Of a DNA stretch of 64,000 nt, positions 23,219 through 37,100 are shown piece after piece. Source of the DNA: Drosophila persimilis (Eukaryota > Arthropoda > Insecta > Diptera > Drosophilidae); contig NW_020825360.1 in NCBI RefSeq assembly GCF_003286085.1, positions 248,001 through 312,000 of the forward strand, read 5' to 3'. Numbering within the stretch: position 1 is the first letter of the stretch; each line of letters starts with the position of its first letter. The notes under the pieces were generated by a model. The model was given only the letters and a program-made list of their open reading frames with translations, was not told the origin of the DNA and searched no databases. A program made the translations under genes and the position numbers.

Positions 23219-23694
23219 CGCTTGTCCCGCTGTCGCTCGGCGGCATCGACGCGCAAGAAATTCAGTATCGAAGCCTCCTGGGGATTGAGTCCCAGGAACT
23301 GTTCGTTCGGTATCCGCTCGGCGTTGATCAGTGACGTGAGCGAGCTGAGTGAACTGATGCCGCTGCCGGCGGAACCAGCACCGCCTCCGGTAACACTTCC
23401 GGTGGCGCCCACGCCCAGAGAATTTGAGCTGGAATTGGCCGCCTGAGCGGCGGCAGTGGCAGCTGCAACGGCGGCAGCGGCTGCCGACGACGATGAGGAA
23501 CCGGAAGCGGCCGCGGCCGCGGCCGCGGCATTGGCCGCCATTGGCAGTGAGACATGGTGACCCAGATGAGGTGGCAGCTGCCCCTGCTGTGACTGCGACT
23601 GTGATTGCTGCTGCTGCTGATGATGGTGGTGATGGTGGTGGTGGTGATGGTGGTGTGGGTAGGAGGGATCCGTTTCCAAGTGGTGCAGGCGCGA
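23219..23694 (-). CDS. mamo: mamo far tail, low-complexity exon
   Basis: It encodes a His run (about 14 His) then Gln/Ser repeats, an Ala-rich block and a Gly/Ser block, ending with a conserved-looking segment (ERIPNEQFLGLNPQEASILN) and a basic end. It has 158 codons plus two nt. The acceptor CTCTTTCAG ends at 23695 and the donor CG|GTGAGA starts at 23218. It lies between the two finger groups of the far isoform and is probably a flexible spacer. Confidence 0.82.
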
Positions 23695-23748
23695 CTGAAA
23701 GAGCCAGTGGCGGTAAGGTGAGGGCAGGTCGAGACGCAAGAGACTTAC
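23695..23748 (-). other. mamo: 54-bp in-frame mini-intron (possible exitron)
   Basis: GTAAGT at 23748-23743 and CTCTTTCAG ending at 23695 delimit a 54-bp intron, with a branch-like CTCACCTTAC inside. Its length is a multiple of three and the frame is open through it. Retention would insert 18 residues (VSLLRLDLPSPYRHWLFQ) between STNKR and SRLHHLE. Both protein forms are therefore possible. Confidence 0.65.
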
Positions 23749-25309
23749 CCGCTTGTTTGTACTATGTATGCCATCGGAGCTGCTGATGTTCGGCTCTGTG
23801 GCACTGGTGGAGGCCGAGGCCGAGGAGTTGTTGTCCTGGTAGAGCATCGTGATGCCCGCCGAGTCGATGGTGTTGTCCTGCTCGTGTTCGTCACTGCCGC
23901 CGCCACCGCCGCCACCGCCGGCCTCTGGATGGGTGGAGGAGCCCTCGTCTGCGCCCTCGCGCTTTACATTCACCCGCAGATCCTCGCCCTCATCGGCCAG
24001 CATCGGTTCCTGGGAGCTGGTCACCACGTCCTGGTCCATTTGAGTGGACACCACGGGCCCCACCGAAGCGGATGCGGATGCGGATGCCGATGGCGGAGTC
24101 GATACCGACACGGACAGGGAGCCACCCAGGCGTCCGACGACTCCGATGGTCTTCTTGCCGTGCAGTCGCTCGAGGGCGTGGTTGAGGCGGTGCTTCTTGA
24201 AGCTCTTCAGGTAACGGAACTGCATGCCGCAGACGTCGCAGGTGAAGAGCTTGTCGGCGGGCAGGCGGGCCCGGTGGTTCTGCTCCTTGTGCTTGGCGTA
24301 TGCGCTGCGGTAGCGGTACGACTGGCCGCACTGCTCACAGATGAAGGGCTTCTCCTCGCCGGGCCCCACGTGGGGGTGCTGGAGGGCGGCGTGCTGCTCG
24401 AGCAGCCACACATTGGGGAAGTGGGCGTTGCACACCACGCAGCGGGTCTCCTCCTCGATGGGCTCCGAGCCGCTGAACAGCGACGAGCAGGTATCCGAGG
24501 GGCTCTTCAGCATCTGGCTGAGCTGCTGATGCTGCGCCAGCAGCGAGGAGCTGGGCGGCGGCGTCGATGAGGTAGACGATGAGGAGCTCTTCTCCTTGCA
24601 GCTGCTCGACGTGTCCGTGCAGCTGGCCGGGGTCCCGGCCCCCGACAGCAGCAGCTGTGTGTACTGCCTCAGGCCGGTGGCATCGACAATCACCCCTCCG
24701 CCGCCAGTGGGCGGGCATCCGCTGACCACCGACCCCACTGGGGTGCCGCTGCTGTTGCTGGTGATCCGGCGCCGCTGCAGCAGCTGCTCCAGCGACTCCT
24801 TATAGAGCTGAGCGCTCCGCTCGCTGGGCAGCTCCACGATGGTCACCTCGTCGCTGTCCGCCGAGCTGCGCTTGCAGCTGTCGTCGCCGCCGCTGCCGGA
24901 CTCAATGGAGATGGACATGCCCATGGAGGTGGAGGTGGAGGTGGAGCTGGTGGCCATTTGCTGGGGCGAGGGCGATGACTTGGCCGCCTTCGATTGCTGC
25001 TGCTGGTAGAAGGCTGTCGGTGTGGGGTAACGCATGTTGAAGGCTGCCGCCACTCCAGAGCCGCTGCCTGGAGCAACTGGTGCAGATCCTGCATGAGGTG
25101 GTTGCTGTTGTTGTTTGTACTGTACATCGCTGGAACGGTTCGTTGTGGTCTGCTTGGCATACGATGGGCTCGTTGTCGTTGTCGTGGCCGTGGACGTGGC
25201 CGTCGTTGGGGACTGGCCGACAACCGGCTGATAGTCCTTGGTCAGCAGATCGCTTAATGTGGTAAAACGGTGGGTGAAATCCTTGGGTGCTGCCAGCAGG
25301 CCCCGTGTC
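23749..25309 (-). CDS. mamo: mamo far tail, large exon with three C2H2 fingers
   Basis: This 1561-nt exon (1 nt + 520 codons) starts TRGLLAAPKDFTHRFTTLSD. It contains three C2H2 units: CVVCNAHFPNVWLLEQH, FICEQCGQSYRYRSAYAKH and FTCDVCGMQFRYLKSFKKH. Their spacing is looser than in the terminal array. Before them are Ser/Thr/Gln-rich stretches. After them are Ser/Ala and Gly(9) runs and a VKRE motif fitting the SUMO consensus. The acceptor TGTTTACAG ends at 25310 and the donor CGG|GTAAGT starts at 23748. With the last exon this gives six fingers in the far isoform. Confidence 0.85.
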
Positions 25310-25408
25310 CTGTAAACATACAAGCATACAAGCATACAAACACATTGTGAACCATCAAGTAGAAGTTCTCGAATAGTTCTCAATAGTTGATCTCTGGGCA
25401 ATACTCAC

Positions 25409-25575
25409 CTCAGTGCCTCTTCGGCCAGCCAGGTCTGGTGGTGGAGCAGGCTAAGTATTCTGGACGGATCGATGTCGAAGAGGCTCAGGCCCAGCGGCGT
25501 GAAGGGGAAGGCGAATGGCGTGGGGCAGCGACTGGCGGCCATGGCGCTCATCGGAGAGGTGAAGTTGCGCAGAAG
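25409..25575 (-). CDS. mamo: mamo far tail, first exon
   Basis: A 167-nt exon (55 codons + 2 nt) encoding LLRNFTSPMSAMAASRCPTP, then a hydrophobic FPFTPLGLSLFDIDPSRILS stretch and HHQTWLAEEAL. The acceptor CCCCACAG ends at 25576 and the donor GAG|GTGAGT starts at 25408. It starts in phase 0, like the competing near exon at 41917, so both can follow the shared exon 55785-55925. The mix of aromatic and Leu residues suggests a short conserved interaction motif, but no named domain is seen. Confidence 0.75.
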
Positions 25576-26820
25576 CTGTGGGGATTCAAAGGGTTCGGTT
25601 CACAGCTCATTAGTGTTGGTCAACGCTTGGCTAAACAAAACAGTGTTGGGCAGTTCTTCTTTCTGCTGCTCTCTGTTTTGCTCTGTTTCGTGGTCAGGGC
25701 TTTCTCTTTTCTTTTTGGGACCGCAGGTTTGGGCGGGCTTTGGGGGTAGCTATTTTATTTTAAGTGATATTTGCTTCTAAACTGCTTTTGGGGTATTCCT
25801 CAAGCTTATGCTGTATTTGTGTGGGTGTGTGTGTGTCGTGTGTGTGTGTGTGTGTGTGACTGTGGGTGTGTGTGTGTTTTTGTGTGTGTGTGTTTGTAGG
25901 GAGAGGGTCTATATCCTGTGAAGGGGCTACAGACACTTGTAAAACACATGCAAGGCTCTCTACACAACTAAAAGCAAAGCAAGCACACACTTAAGCACAT
26001 CTATAAGTACATATAGAAAAACTATCTGGCAGATCTGGCAAACGAAAATATGGAAAGAATCGAAATGAAAAGAGGAAGATGGAGAGGGACAGGGTCAGGG
26101 AGCGGGGAAGAAAGAAAGGGGGAAAAAGAAGCGGTAGGAGTAGTAGAAATGCATACTTACGTTTCTCAAGTCGGCTGGGGACCAACTTATGCTTGAGTAC
26201 AGTTGGGCACAAAAGTTTTCTTAGAACAAAAAGAGGGGACAAAATAATCCAGAAAAATCTCTAGACTATCAGACATACATACACAACGTTTCAGAACCAT
26301 AAGACAATTGAATGCTTGAAAAGCTACTACTGTGGACTCCCTAGAGGTATCTCCAGTTTTTGCTCCAGTAAAATGTCAAATAGTTCCGATACGTACTGTG
26401 CGTTCATATATTATGGTATTGTATATCTATGTTTAGGCAGTACAGGGCAGTACAGTACGTTTCGAAACAATGAGAAAGCATTACACATACTATATCAATA
26501 TTCTAGCATCATTATATGTGGGTCTCATTCAGGCCTTGCCTCATAATTTCTCAACGTTTGGGTGCCTGTACTTCCTTCCATGGCTTGGGCCATGTACAGT
26601 TTCGTTTGCATTTCAATAAAAACTCAAATTTTGGGCAAATATTTTTCAATATTTCTATTTATATAGAATTTTATTTCATCTTCTTTTTCATGTTTTTGTT
26701 TTCCCCCATTTTCAGCTTCTTCAGCTACATCGTCTTTATTCTTTCATTCTTTACTCTTTGTTTGTATTTGTATTTGTTCCGTATGTGTGTACGTGTGTGT
26801 GTGTGTGTGTTAGAGGGTCT

Positions 26821-26868
<48 letters not shown>

Positions 26869-29736
26869 CAAATTTCGCTTTCTTTCTCCATCGCTTACGG
26901 CTCGATCTCGACTACTAGAAATGTTTTTGTTAGGCATAGACTATATAGCTAGCTATATATGACTGACTGATCCTGCTCTTGATCCTGCTGATCATATAGT
27001 TTCATTTGTTGTTTTTTCTTTTGTTTTTCCTATCATTTATGTTGTGTAGTATTTGTCTTCCCTTTTTGCTCGCTGTCTTGATTCCCTCTCGTTAGCCTTA
27101 CTTTTTCCTTTCTGTCTTTGTGGGGGGACTCTGTAGGGGGGATTCAGAGGGATACAGGAGGGTTGTGGGATCTGCTCGGTAGGCGGTAGGTCTCTGGGAA
27201 TCAGTTCAGAATCTTTTTCGCTTGCTCTCTTTTCATTTTCACTTTCCTTGTGTGTTTTCTCTTTTTTGTTTGTTATAAACTATGATATGCCTTGCTTTGC
27301 TTAAATAATTTTCATCTTAATTCTTGTTTCTTCTTTCATTTTTTTTTTTTCGTAATAGTTTTTATATAAATTTGTTGTGTGTTGGGCATGTGTGTGTTTA
27401 TTTTCGGTTTTGGTTTTGCCTAAAATGTGTGTGTGTGTGTAAGTAATTGAATTTCATTTCATTCTAAAATATTCATCTTGATTGCTTCTATTTTGTTTTG
27501 TTTTGTTTTTTTGTTTTGTTTTTTTTTTTTTATTTTGGTGCCTGATAAGCTGCTCTCCTTAGTTCTTGTATAGTTAGTTTAAATGGTTCGTTATTCAGCA
27601 TTGGGACAACTCCAAAAACGAGTTGAGTTGAATCGAATCGAATCGAGTTGAGTTTTGAGTTGAGTTTGAGTTGAGTTTGAGAGCTCTTTCTTAATTAATG
27701 TATTATTTTGCTCAGTGCTTTTGGTTTTTTTTTTTAATTCTCATTCCAACTACGAAAAAAATATATATAGTTAGCGTAATATTTTTAACCTTCCGTTTTT
27801 GCTTTCTTGTTGTTTTGTAGTAATAATTTTGTTGTTATTTCCCATACATTGTATATCTGTTGAGTTCCCGTCAAGCTCTTTTGCATTATAAAGTACACAG
27901 CGTACAAAGTACAGTTGTGTCTGCTGCGAACTAGTTCCAGTTTCAGTTCCAGTGTGACTGTAAGTGTGCGAGTGTGTGTGGAATGTACATGAGACTGAAT
28001 GAATGAACGAAATGATGATCGAATGTATTTATTTATATATTTTGTTTATTTGTCTTTTTTGTTGGTTTCTTTCATTTTTTTTAGGTGTTTTTTATTAGCC
28101 ACAAAATATCAAAATCTTATTTCGACTGTAATCAATAATAATAATAATAATAATAAAAAAATAAATGAAAACTAAAGTGTATCGATTGGAACTTAAATTG
28201 CCGTTTATAGTATTGTATATTGTATGTATGTATATGTAATCTTGAATTAATTTATGAATTAATTTTATTTATATACTTCAATAAATTATAGGGGAAATCG
28301 CTCAACTTAGTCTACGAATAATGAAAAATGGGTAATGGGTAAATGAAGCCTGAAACTGAAACAAAATGTGGGGGGCCTCCAATTCTAGAACTGAAAGCCA
28401 ACGATACCTCGTTCGAATTCTGCCTATTTTCAAGATTTCGATTTAGTTAGTTAGTTGCTCTTGCTGAAGGCTCTCTCTTTGCGGAATGCCTTAAATTAAT
28501 TATTGTATAACTCCTTCTTTTCTATCATTTTTCATTTTCCATTTTCCATTTGCTTTTTTTGTGGTTTTTTGCTTTGTTTTTTGTGTGGTGTTGTGTTTAC
28601 AGTTAGTTAAGTATATATCTATTCATATAAATTATTTATGTATTCTTGTATGTCTATATTGTAGGAACATATTGACGTAATCATAACGTATTGCAGCTAT
28701 TTATTCTTCTTCTTGCTCTTGTTCTTGTTCTGGTTCTGGTTCTTTTTCTGTTTCCGGTTCTTGATCTTGATCTGGTTGTTCTGCTCTAGTTTTACCTCTC
28801 AACGGATTTATGGTTTTCATATGGTTCATATGTTGCTTCTTTCAACCGCCTCTCGTTAGGCAGAAAACAGCTCGCCTTCTTGTCTGGGTCTCTGGGGGCT
28901 TCCCCCAATTAATCCTCATCAAATTTCTTGGAATGCTTCTGCCTAGAGCTGTTCTCTATTGGTTTTTATATTTATTTAGGTTTCAAAACTTAAAGAAAAT
29001 AGTTAAAAAAATAAGTGTCTACAAACAAACAAATAATAATTGTTATAAAAAATATGTTAAATTATGTATGTGAATGAGCCTCAATAGGGAACTTAAAAAA
29101 TTTTCTCAACCGTCGTTTACTAAACCTATTATTTTGCTATTCATTTGTTCTCATTTCTCAGCTGTTTCGTGTGTTTTTTGATTATATTTCATATAATTTT
29201 CAATTCAAACTCAATTGAAACAAAAACAACTACAGCTTTCTGGTTTCTGAGAGCTCTCTTTCGCTTGTGCGGGGTCTCCGTCTGTGTAAATTGTTTCGGT
29301 TTCGAAATGATTTCGGGAAGGTTAAAAATGTCTATTCATTCTTTTTTGCGCTTAAGTCGAAACATTTGTTTGTTCTTGTTGGGGGGTTGCTTGTTTTTGG
29401 GGTTCTTCTTTTTAAATTTATTAAATATGCTTTAGCTTTTAATTGTGAAAATACTTGTATTTTTTGTTTCGTTTTTCTTTCGCTAAAAACTAATTTTATT
29501 TCATTTAATTTCTTTGATAAATTTGTCTGTGTATCTGTGTGTGTGTGAGTGGGCTTTTGTTTCATTTTAGAGGGCTTTCCCTTCTACCTTTCTACCTTTC
29601 TCGTTTTCTTTATCGTTTCCTTTTCCTTTTCCGCTTTCGCTTCTTTCTCTCTCTCTCTCTCTTGTTTTTTTTGGGATATGCAAAACTACTTTGTTGTTGT
29701 TGTTTCTACTTTGTTTGTTGTTTGATTTGATTTGGT

Positions 29737-29739
<3 letters not shown>

Positions 29740-29787
<48 letters not shown>
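29740..29787. repeat. Long (TG)n microsatellite
   Basis: About 23-24 uninterrupted TG units. It is one of the longest of a series of tracts that are nearly all TG on the + strand, hence CA in the mamo transcript. Confidence 0.9.
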
Positions 29788-29789
<2 letters not shown>

Positions 29790-32700
29790 TATTACTAACT
29801 GCCTAAAATTGCTCTCTCTGCAGTTTTCTGCTAGTAAATTCTCCTGTCTTTAATTCGTCAGAAACTAATTATTTTACATGCCATAAGTATGCCATATGTA
29901 TTAATGTGTGTGAGAGTCTGTGTGTATACCATATACTAATGTATATATATATAATAGTTGTGTATGTATATTTAGTTATATATATGTATATATAGATCTC
30001 AATGCCTCCCATTGCTCTCGCTAAAAAAATAACTATCAAAAAAACTGCAATTTCCGTTTTTGACGCCTCTTTCCATGCCTTTTCCTCTTTCTTTTTCTTT
30101 TCTTTGTTTTTTTTTTTTTTAGTTTTTCCTTTCTGCGTTTTTATAAAATATTACTTTAGTATGTATAATGTATATATGTATTGTATATATATATTTTTTT
30201 TTAGTTTTTTTGTTGTTGTTTATTTTATTTTATTTTATTTTTATTTTCTTTTTCTTTTTTTTAAGGGGAGTAGGCACTACAGTGTTGTTTTTTTTATCTT
30301 TTCTTCTTTTACTTTTCTTACGTTTCTTTTTTTTTTTGGTTTTTTATTTTTGTTTTCGCTTGCATTTTACCAAAAAATTGTTCATCTGCCGCTTGTTTCT
30401 CAGATTCGACAGATATATATAAAATAAGCCGCGAAAGCCAGCTTTTTCCTTCCCGTTTTTCCTTTGGTATTAACAATTTTTCAGCTTTCTGCTTTCGCCT
30501 TCCTTTTTTCTTTTTCTTTTTCTTTTCTTCTCCTCTGTATATGTATGAGTTTCCGTGTGTCTGTGTGTGAGTGTGTGTATTGAGCTTATACCAAAACATT
30601 GTTTATAACTTTTGAAGCTTTTTTGTTTAGGTTACCAAATGTCCTGCTATCTGTTAACTATACCTATGCATATATGTATATATACTTATACATATCGTAT
30701 GTAAGTGCGTATATATCGTATTCTTTAGCTTGATTTTAGCGTATCAAAAAGGGGGGTGTGTGAGTGTCTGCCTGTGTGAATGCGATTGGAAATGTACATT
30801 ACAGTGTTTACAGTGGGGCTGGGCCTTTTGGGGCTGTGGCTGTGGCTGTGGCTTGGGTTTTGTTTTCTTCGAAAATTGGTTCTATTTTTGCCTCAGATGT
30901 CTCCAGATTCCTCCCTAAATAATGCACTTTGATGCAATCCTTCCCTGGAGATCGTATCATGTAACAGCAGATTTCGTTTCGATTCGGTTAGAGTTAAAAG
31001 TGTTCTCGGGATCGCCTATTTTTTTTTTTGTTTTGCCTATGTTTTCCCTCTAGAGTCATGCCAACTATTCAATATATACAATATATGCACTCTTTTATAT
31101 CAGCATATAGTTTGGTTCATTCGCATTTCCAGCATTTTCCCAGCATTTTTCAAGTCGAAACAAAAAAATATACCTACTATATGTAGATCCTATAGATTAG
31201 ATAGAGTATTCAGAGTGTCAGTGAGTCGGTGCGGATGTGCGTGTGTGCTTCAAGAGGCAGGAACACTTAATACAGTTTTCCGCCTAGAATTGTGCCTAGT
31301 ATTTTTGGAACTAGTTCGCTCCACTGTAGGCACGGCACACGCCCAGCCGCACATCCACTCACGCAACACAGGTACTCTTTTGTGTGTGGTGTCTGTGGTG
31401 TGGTCTGTGTGGGGTTTTTGTCTCTTATAAGATTCATTTCTCTCAGTTCGTTTATCATTTATTGTATTGTATGTACAGGTTGTCCTCGAATTGTTAGCTT
31501 GGCACTCAAACATTCAGTTTATTGGTTATGGTTGTCGTTATTATTTTTATTTCGTTATTAACTCGAGTTTGCAATAGTGTGTTTTATGGTTTGTATTATT
31601 CTTATTGCTGCTGATTCAATACGCCGATGAAACCAATTGCTAGTTTATGTTCAGTTTATTGCGTTTCACTCTGCTGTGTGGAGGATCGATTGTGGATCGT
31701 CGACTATCGACTATCGTCTGTCGACTGTCTCGCTTGTCTTCTCTTACAAGTTTCGCTTAACAAACAGAAAAAGGCATATTCAAAGTAAGGATTTGTCAAA
31801 CAGAAACACATGTGGTACTCGTAAATATATCTGTATATGTATCTACGTATCAATATACACAAAACGGGAACAAACAAACAATTTGTATATACTTTGCTTC
31901 TATCATCATTGACATAGACATAGACATAGACATAGACTACAACTCAAGTTGTGTTCTGGTCTATTTCCTTTAGTTATTTTCTCTTTTTTTGGGCTTTTAT
32001 TTGATTTATGTTTGATGTAACACTGTAAAAAACGGGGCAAACATCTATGAGCTGTAATGTGTGGGTGTAAATATCAATTGTTCCTTGTCATTCGTGAACT
32101 TTACTTTAATCGGTTTCTCTTTTTATAATTGTTGCTATTAATTGTTATCGGTCGTTATCCATCGATGATCGATCATCGTTTCCTGCGGTCTCAGGGGTAC
32201 TGTGGGGTACGATCTATCGTGGTCTTACTTTATTTGTATTGTAGGTGATTATGTAAAAATGAATTCATTCACTTAGAAGAAGGCAATTCGTCAACAGGGT
32301 ACATTTGTGGCTGTGTGTGTGTGTGTGTGTGTCTTTAATCAATCAATCAATCAATAATATTTCATTTATCTGTTTTGCTACGTTGTAAGTATATGCTGCA
32401 ATTCTGCTGTTGGGGTGGCAAGTTGTTTTTTCCTTGGAACTAGTTCTTTGAACTTGGTTCTGCAATTCTGTAATCTATTTATTGTATGTACATTCTGTGT
32501 GTAACAATTCTATATTCGGTGCTTGTTGGTTCGGTTCCCGGTTCCCGGCTCCTTGTTCCTGGAACTAGGTTCAGTTCATTGTTGATTGTTTAAAACATTG
32601 ATTTAGGTTTGTGGTGTGGCTTGGTTCGGTTCGGTTTTGGTTCGTGAAACTAGTTCACGAACTAGTTACCGCTTCAGTTCACTGTTTGCTTTGGTTTATT

Positions 32701-34090
32701 GTCATTTGAGGAGAAGTTCTATTGGTAAATGCGTCTGCTTATATGGGTCTGGAACTAGTTCCAACTAGTTCTTGCCAGTCATCACATCAGAAATTGTAGC
32801 ATATTTTTCTCAGTGTAAATTTGACTTATTTCATTTATTTATTTATCATTTTGCTAGGACTGTGTTAAAAAAAAAACAAGGCATATATGGGTAGGTCTTT
32901 TGGCGTAGGAGCTGGGGAAAAGCTTGGGAGAGGTCTGGGGGCTATTTACTTTATAAACAACATGAAACAAAAAGATTGAAGTGAATGGGAATGGGAATGG
33001 GGATGATTATATTTAAATGTTTAGTTTGCTTAAGCTTTAAAATATATTCATTTATATTTCGACTATTGTTTGATTGTGTATAAATAATCCTTTGTGGTTC
33101 CGCGCTATAGCCGTTTAGCATAGCCCATTCCTTCTTCTTATTTCTCTCTTTGTAGTTGTTGTTGCTGTTGTTTTATTGTGTAGTTGATTAGAGTTGATAT
33201 TAAAAAAATACGCTTCAATTTAAAAAATATAAATCGCTTATAAACATTATATATTGTATGTTTCGTACTACGTAATGCGCTTATAAAGCCTTTCCTCAGC
33301 AGCCATTTTGTTGCCTGTTGTTTGTTGTTTGTTGTTTGTTGTTTGTCCTTTGTTTCATATTTCATACTCTAATTGTAGTACGAGTATATGTATGTAAGTA
33401 CGTATTTATGTATACTTTTTCAACACTTTTTTGTAAATTAGATTCGTGTTTAAATATTGGTACTATTGTTGTTGCTGTCTGCTGTAATTGTTGTACATAT
33501 ATACTATTTGGTTGTATGTATATATATCGAGGGATATATGCATATATAAATATTGTTTGCCGTTCTGCTGTTCTGCGGTATTCCAGTTTTTTTTTCTGTT
33601 TTTCTGTTCATTTATTTCATTAGTTATATTGTATTGGAAGAATCTGTGTGTTTACCCTGAGCACTTTGTTCTGCTAGAATTGAATAGAATTATGTGTAGA
33701 ATCGAAAATGGGAAATCAAATTAAAAAAGTTGTTGGTTGTCTATGCCGAAAATTAAAACCGAAACGAAGTTGTCGAAATTCTTTTTTGTTTTTCCTTTGC
33801 CGAAACTTGCAATTTTTGTTTTTTGTATTATAGTACGTTCCTGGTAGCCGTTTTTTGAGTTGAAATTTGGGTTTTGGAATTTTGGTTTAGTTTTTTTTTT
33901 TCTTTTGGTGGTGATTCCATTTTTATGTTTTTTTCATTGGTTATAAATTGGTTTTGTTGTGCCAAAGCTTTCGTCTGAGTTTTCTCGATAAATTTGTTTT
34001 GTTTTGTTTTTTTTTTGTCTTAGAATCGTGGGAAACGAACTCAAAATTGTTTTTGTATTACAGTAGGTTGAGTATGATAAAATTGCTAGT

Positions 34091-34092
<2 letters not shown>

Positions 34093-34122
<30 letters not shown>
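34093..34122. repeat. (TA)n microsatellite
   Basis: About 14 TA units, followed by further TATA/GTATG sequence up to about 34165. Confidence 0.85.
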
Positions 34123-34125
<3 letters not shown>

Positions 34126-37100
34126 GTGTATATATGTATATAGTATGTATTGTATGTATATAGATTTATATAAATTCGACTTGTATGCAATTCTAGCGTA
34201 AATTGTTTATTCATTTATAATTCCGAATTCCTCCTGCTTCCTGTTCTTCCTCCACATTATTGCTGTACAAGTTGAAGCTTCGATCTACGTCTATATCCTA
34301 TTTAGAGGGGACTGGTGGTGGTGGTGGTGGTGGAGGTGGTGGAGGTGGTGGTGGTGAGGGGATTGTGTCTGAGTGGCTGTGTGTGTGTGTGTCTGCGATT
34401 TATATATACGTTCATATATAAATATCCTTACTTTTGACTCTCCAAAATGTACTGTATATATAATTTGTTTGTTTTTTTTTGTCCTTTTTCTTGTTTCTTG
34501 TAGTGGTGTTTTTTGTTTTTTGTTGTATATATAATTTTAAATTCCTGTTTCCTTTAAAATGCATTTTTGCAGTTACGCCTAATGATATTTTGTTTCCTCT
34601 TTAATTATGTAGTTCCTATGTGTTTCCGTTTCCTGTGCTCAACTCAAAGGAGAACATGAACCCAAAGCAGAAATCGTACAACTGAAGCTGAATATCTATA
34701 TAGATAATCATATATATAATCGCATATATAGTATATGTATGTACATATATATGCCTTTCGTATCTGAGTGTTAAGTGCATTTAAATATATATGTACGTAT
34801 GTTCAAAATTTGGAATTTCCTTTTCCTTAATTTTGTTTCTTCATAATTCTTTCGTAATTCGCGTCTAAAGAATAATACAATTTAGAAAACGAAGCTAAAT
34901 CAATTCAATTAAATTTTGGAGTCTCTCGTTTCTATTTAGGCCTAAAAGTTTTGTTACTCGTAAAATTTCCACTAAAAATTTGTATTAGCAATGATTTGAT
35001 CCAAAAGTTCTTTTCTCTCTTTTCCTACACGAAACACGAAAAAACACTGGCAACAATCCCTAAAAAACCAAAATAAAAATCGATCAAAAAGTAAAAGAAT
35101 ATCAAAGAAATTATACAGATAAATTCATTAATTAAAAATATAAAAAAAAACAACAAACTGTGTGACTGTCTTTGTTTTGTCTTTTAGCTTTTTTTTATGG
35201 GGTCCATTGGCAATTTTGTAGTTTGTATATTTTGCTATATGTTTTCTATGTTTTATTTTAGCATCATTATTATATTTTATTCGCTTATTTTGTTTTTGTT
35301 TTGTTTTTTTTTTTTGTTTTTTGTTTTGCTGTTTGTCAAGGAACTTGTTAGAAATTTTTATTCTTGTTGCTGCTGCTGTTTGCTGAATGGCTTGTTGAAA
35401 ATTAAAAATTAAACAAAAACTGAAACAAAAACTAATGTTTATGTTTATGGGGGAACCAAACTAAGGAACTTTTGATCACAACTTAGGCGCTAGCAAAATC
35501 AATTCTTAGCGACTAAACTTAGGACTAAAACCATACAAAATTAACACCATACAATAAATGAGGGCAAATGAAAATGTCTACACAATGAATTTTCCAATGA
35601 TATATGAGAACTTCAGATGGGTAAAAATCGGATGATCAAAATGAAGGTTGAATGGAGAAAAAAGGCCAAAAGTATTTGCTTTTTTTTTTATTTTTATATT
35701 TGTTTTTTTTTTCCACTTAAACTGTTTTTTTAATTTTTATTTTGTTGCTTTCTGCTGTGGTCACAATATTTGACTTGAATTTAATTTGGATTTGGATTTG
35801 GATAAAAGTGCTGCGGTTGGGTTTCTTTTTCTCATATAGCTTACAAGAAGTTCATTGTGTTCGCTCCTGTGTGTTCGAAAATCATTTAACATCGTTGTAA
35901 TCTGCTGTGTGAGTGTTGGGTTTTTGCGGATAATAATACATAGTACATTACAGAACAGAAGGAGTTTCAAAAACTTATCAAATGAACAAAAGAAATATTG
36001 TAATAGAAATTTGTTGCCACGTTTTTTGTTTTTTGTTTTGTTTTTTTGTTAAATCGTTTTGTTTTGTTGCTAAAGCTAAATAAATTTCATATAAGTTGGT
36101 ATAATAATAATAACATTTTCGCTTAAACATTAAAATTAAATATACATATATATTCAGATATACATATATATGCATATATGTACGTGTGTGTTTATATATA
36201 GAAAAAAATTGTTTATAAGAGACACAGAGTGTAAGACATTGTGTTTGTGGTTTTTCATTTGTTGTCGTGTGAGAGTGTGTTTGTGGGGGTATATTCAGTG
36301 CATAAATTTATGTAAAAAAAAAAAAAAAAAAAAAAACACAAATATAGACAAAAAGCATGTGTGTTTGGGCCTGAAGTTTCCTTTCCCTATCCCTTGATTC
36401 CCTGTGCAAACCCTTTCCATCCTTCTTCGATTCTTCGTCTTCTGGAATGTTTCGTTTTCATTTCTCACATTACTTTCCCCAGTTGCTCTCCTGTGCGGTG
36501 GCTGTGCGAAGACTTTTTGGTCTGGCTGTGCCTAAAATAAAAAGTAACCTCCCTTTTGTGTTCTTTTATTTTCAGTTTATCATGTCTTCTATGGAAATGC
36601 AATTAAAATTATTGAGAAAGCTTTTGGTTTTTGTTTTTATCATTATTACTTAATTTTTAAGTATTATCGTTAATCGTTAATCGTTTATCGTTATTAATTG
36701 TTTATAATTTTGTTTCTAAAAGGCCGAAAATCACAATTTTGTTTTGCTCTCATTTTTTTTTTTGTTTTAATTTGTTCCTAAATGTTAAATTTTGTTTTCT
36801 TTACTCTCGTTTATGATTATGGTTCGATTATGTTTATAGTATAGTAATTGTTAATGCAGATATTCTGTGTTGGTTTTTTGTTTTACATCACAATTATTGA
36901 ATTGATGCCTGTTGCTTCTACTCCTCTACTGCTCCAAAGTTCCCCGTCCCCCGTCCACCCGTCCCCAGTCCCCTGTCACCCCGTCTCCCTGTCTCGTCTA
37001 ATACTGCATGAGAAAAGTAAGCCAACAACAAAAGTGAAAAATGGCAACGCGCTAATTTCCATCATTAATTTTTTCTTCTTCTTCACGCCTCCTCGCTTTT

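Noticed and set aside
23764-24570. 268-codon + strand frame opposite the mamo finger exon
   Set aside because: Shadow frame of GC-rich coding DNA; the minus strand carries three clear C2H2 fingers with correct splice phases.
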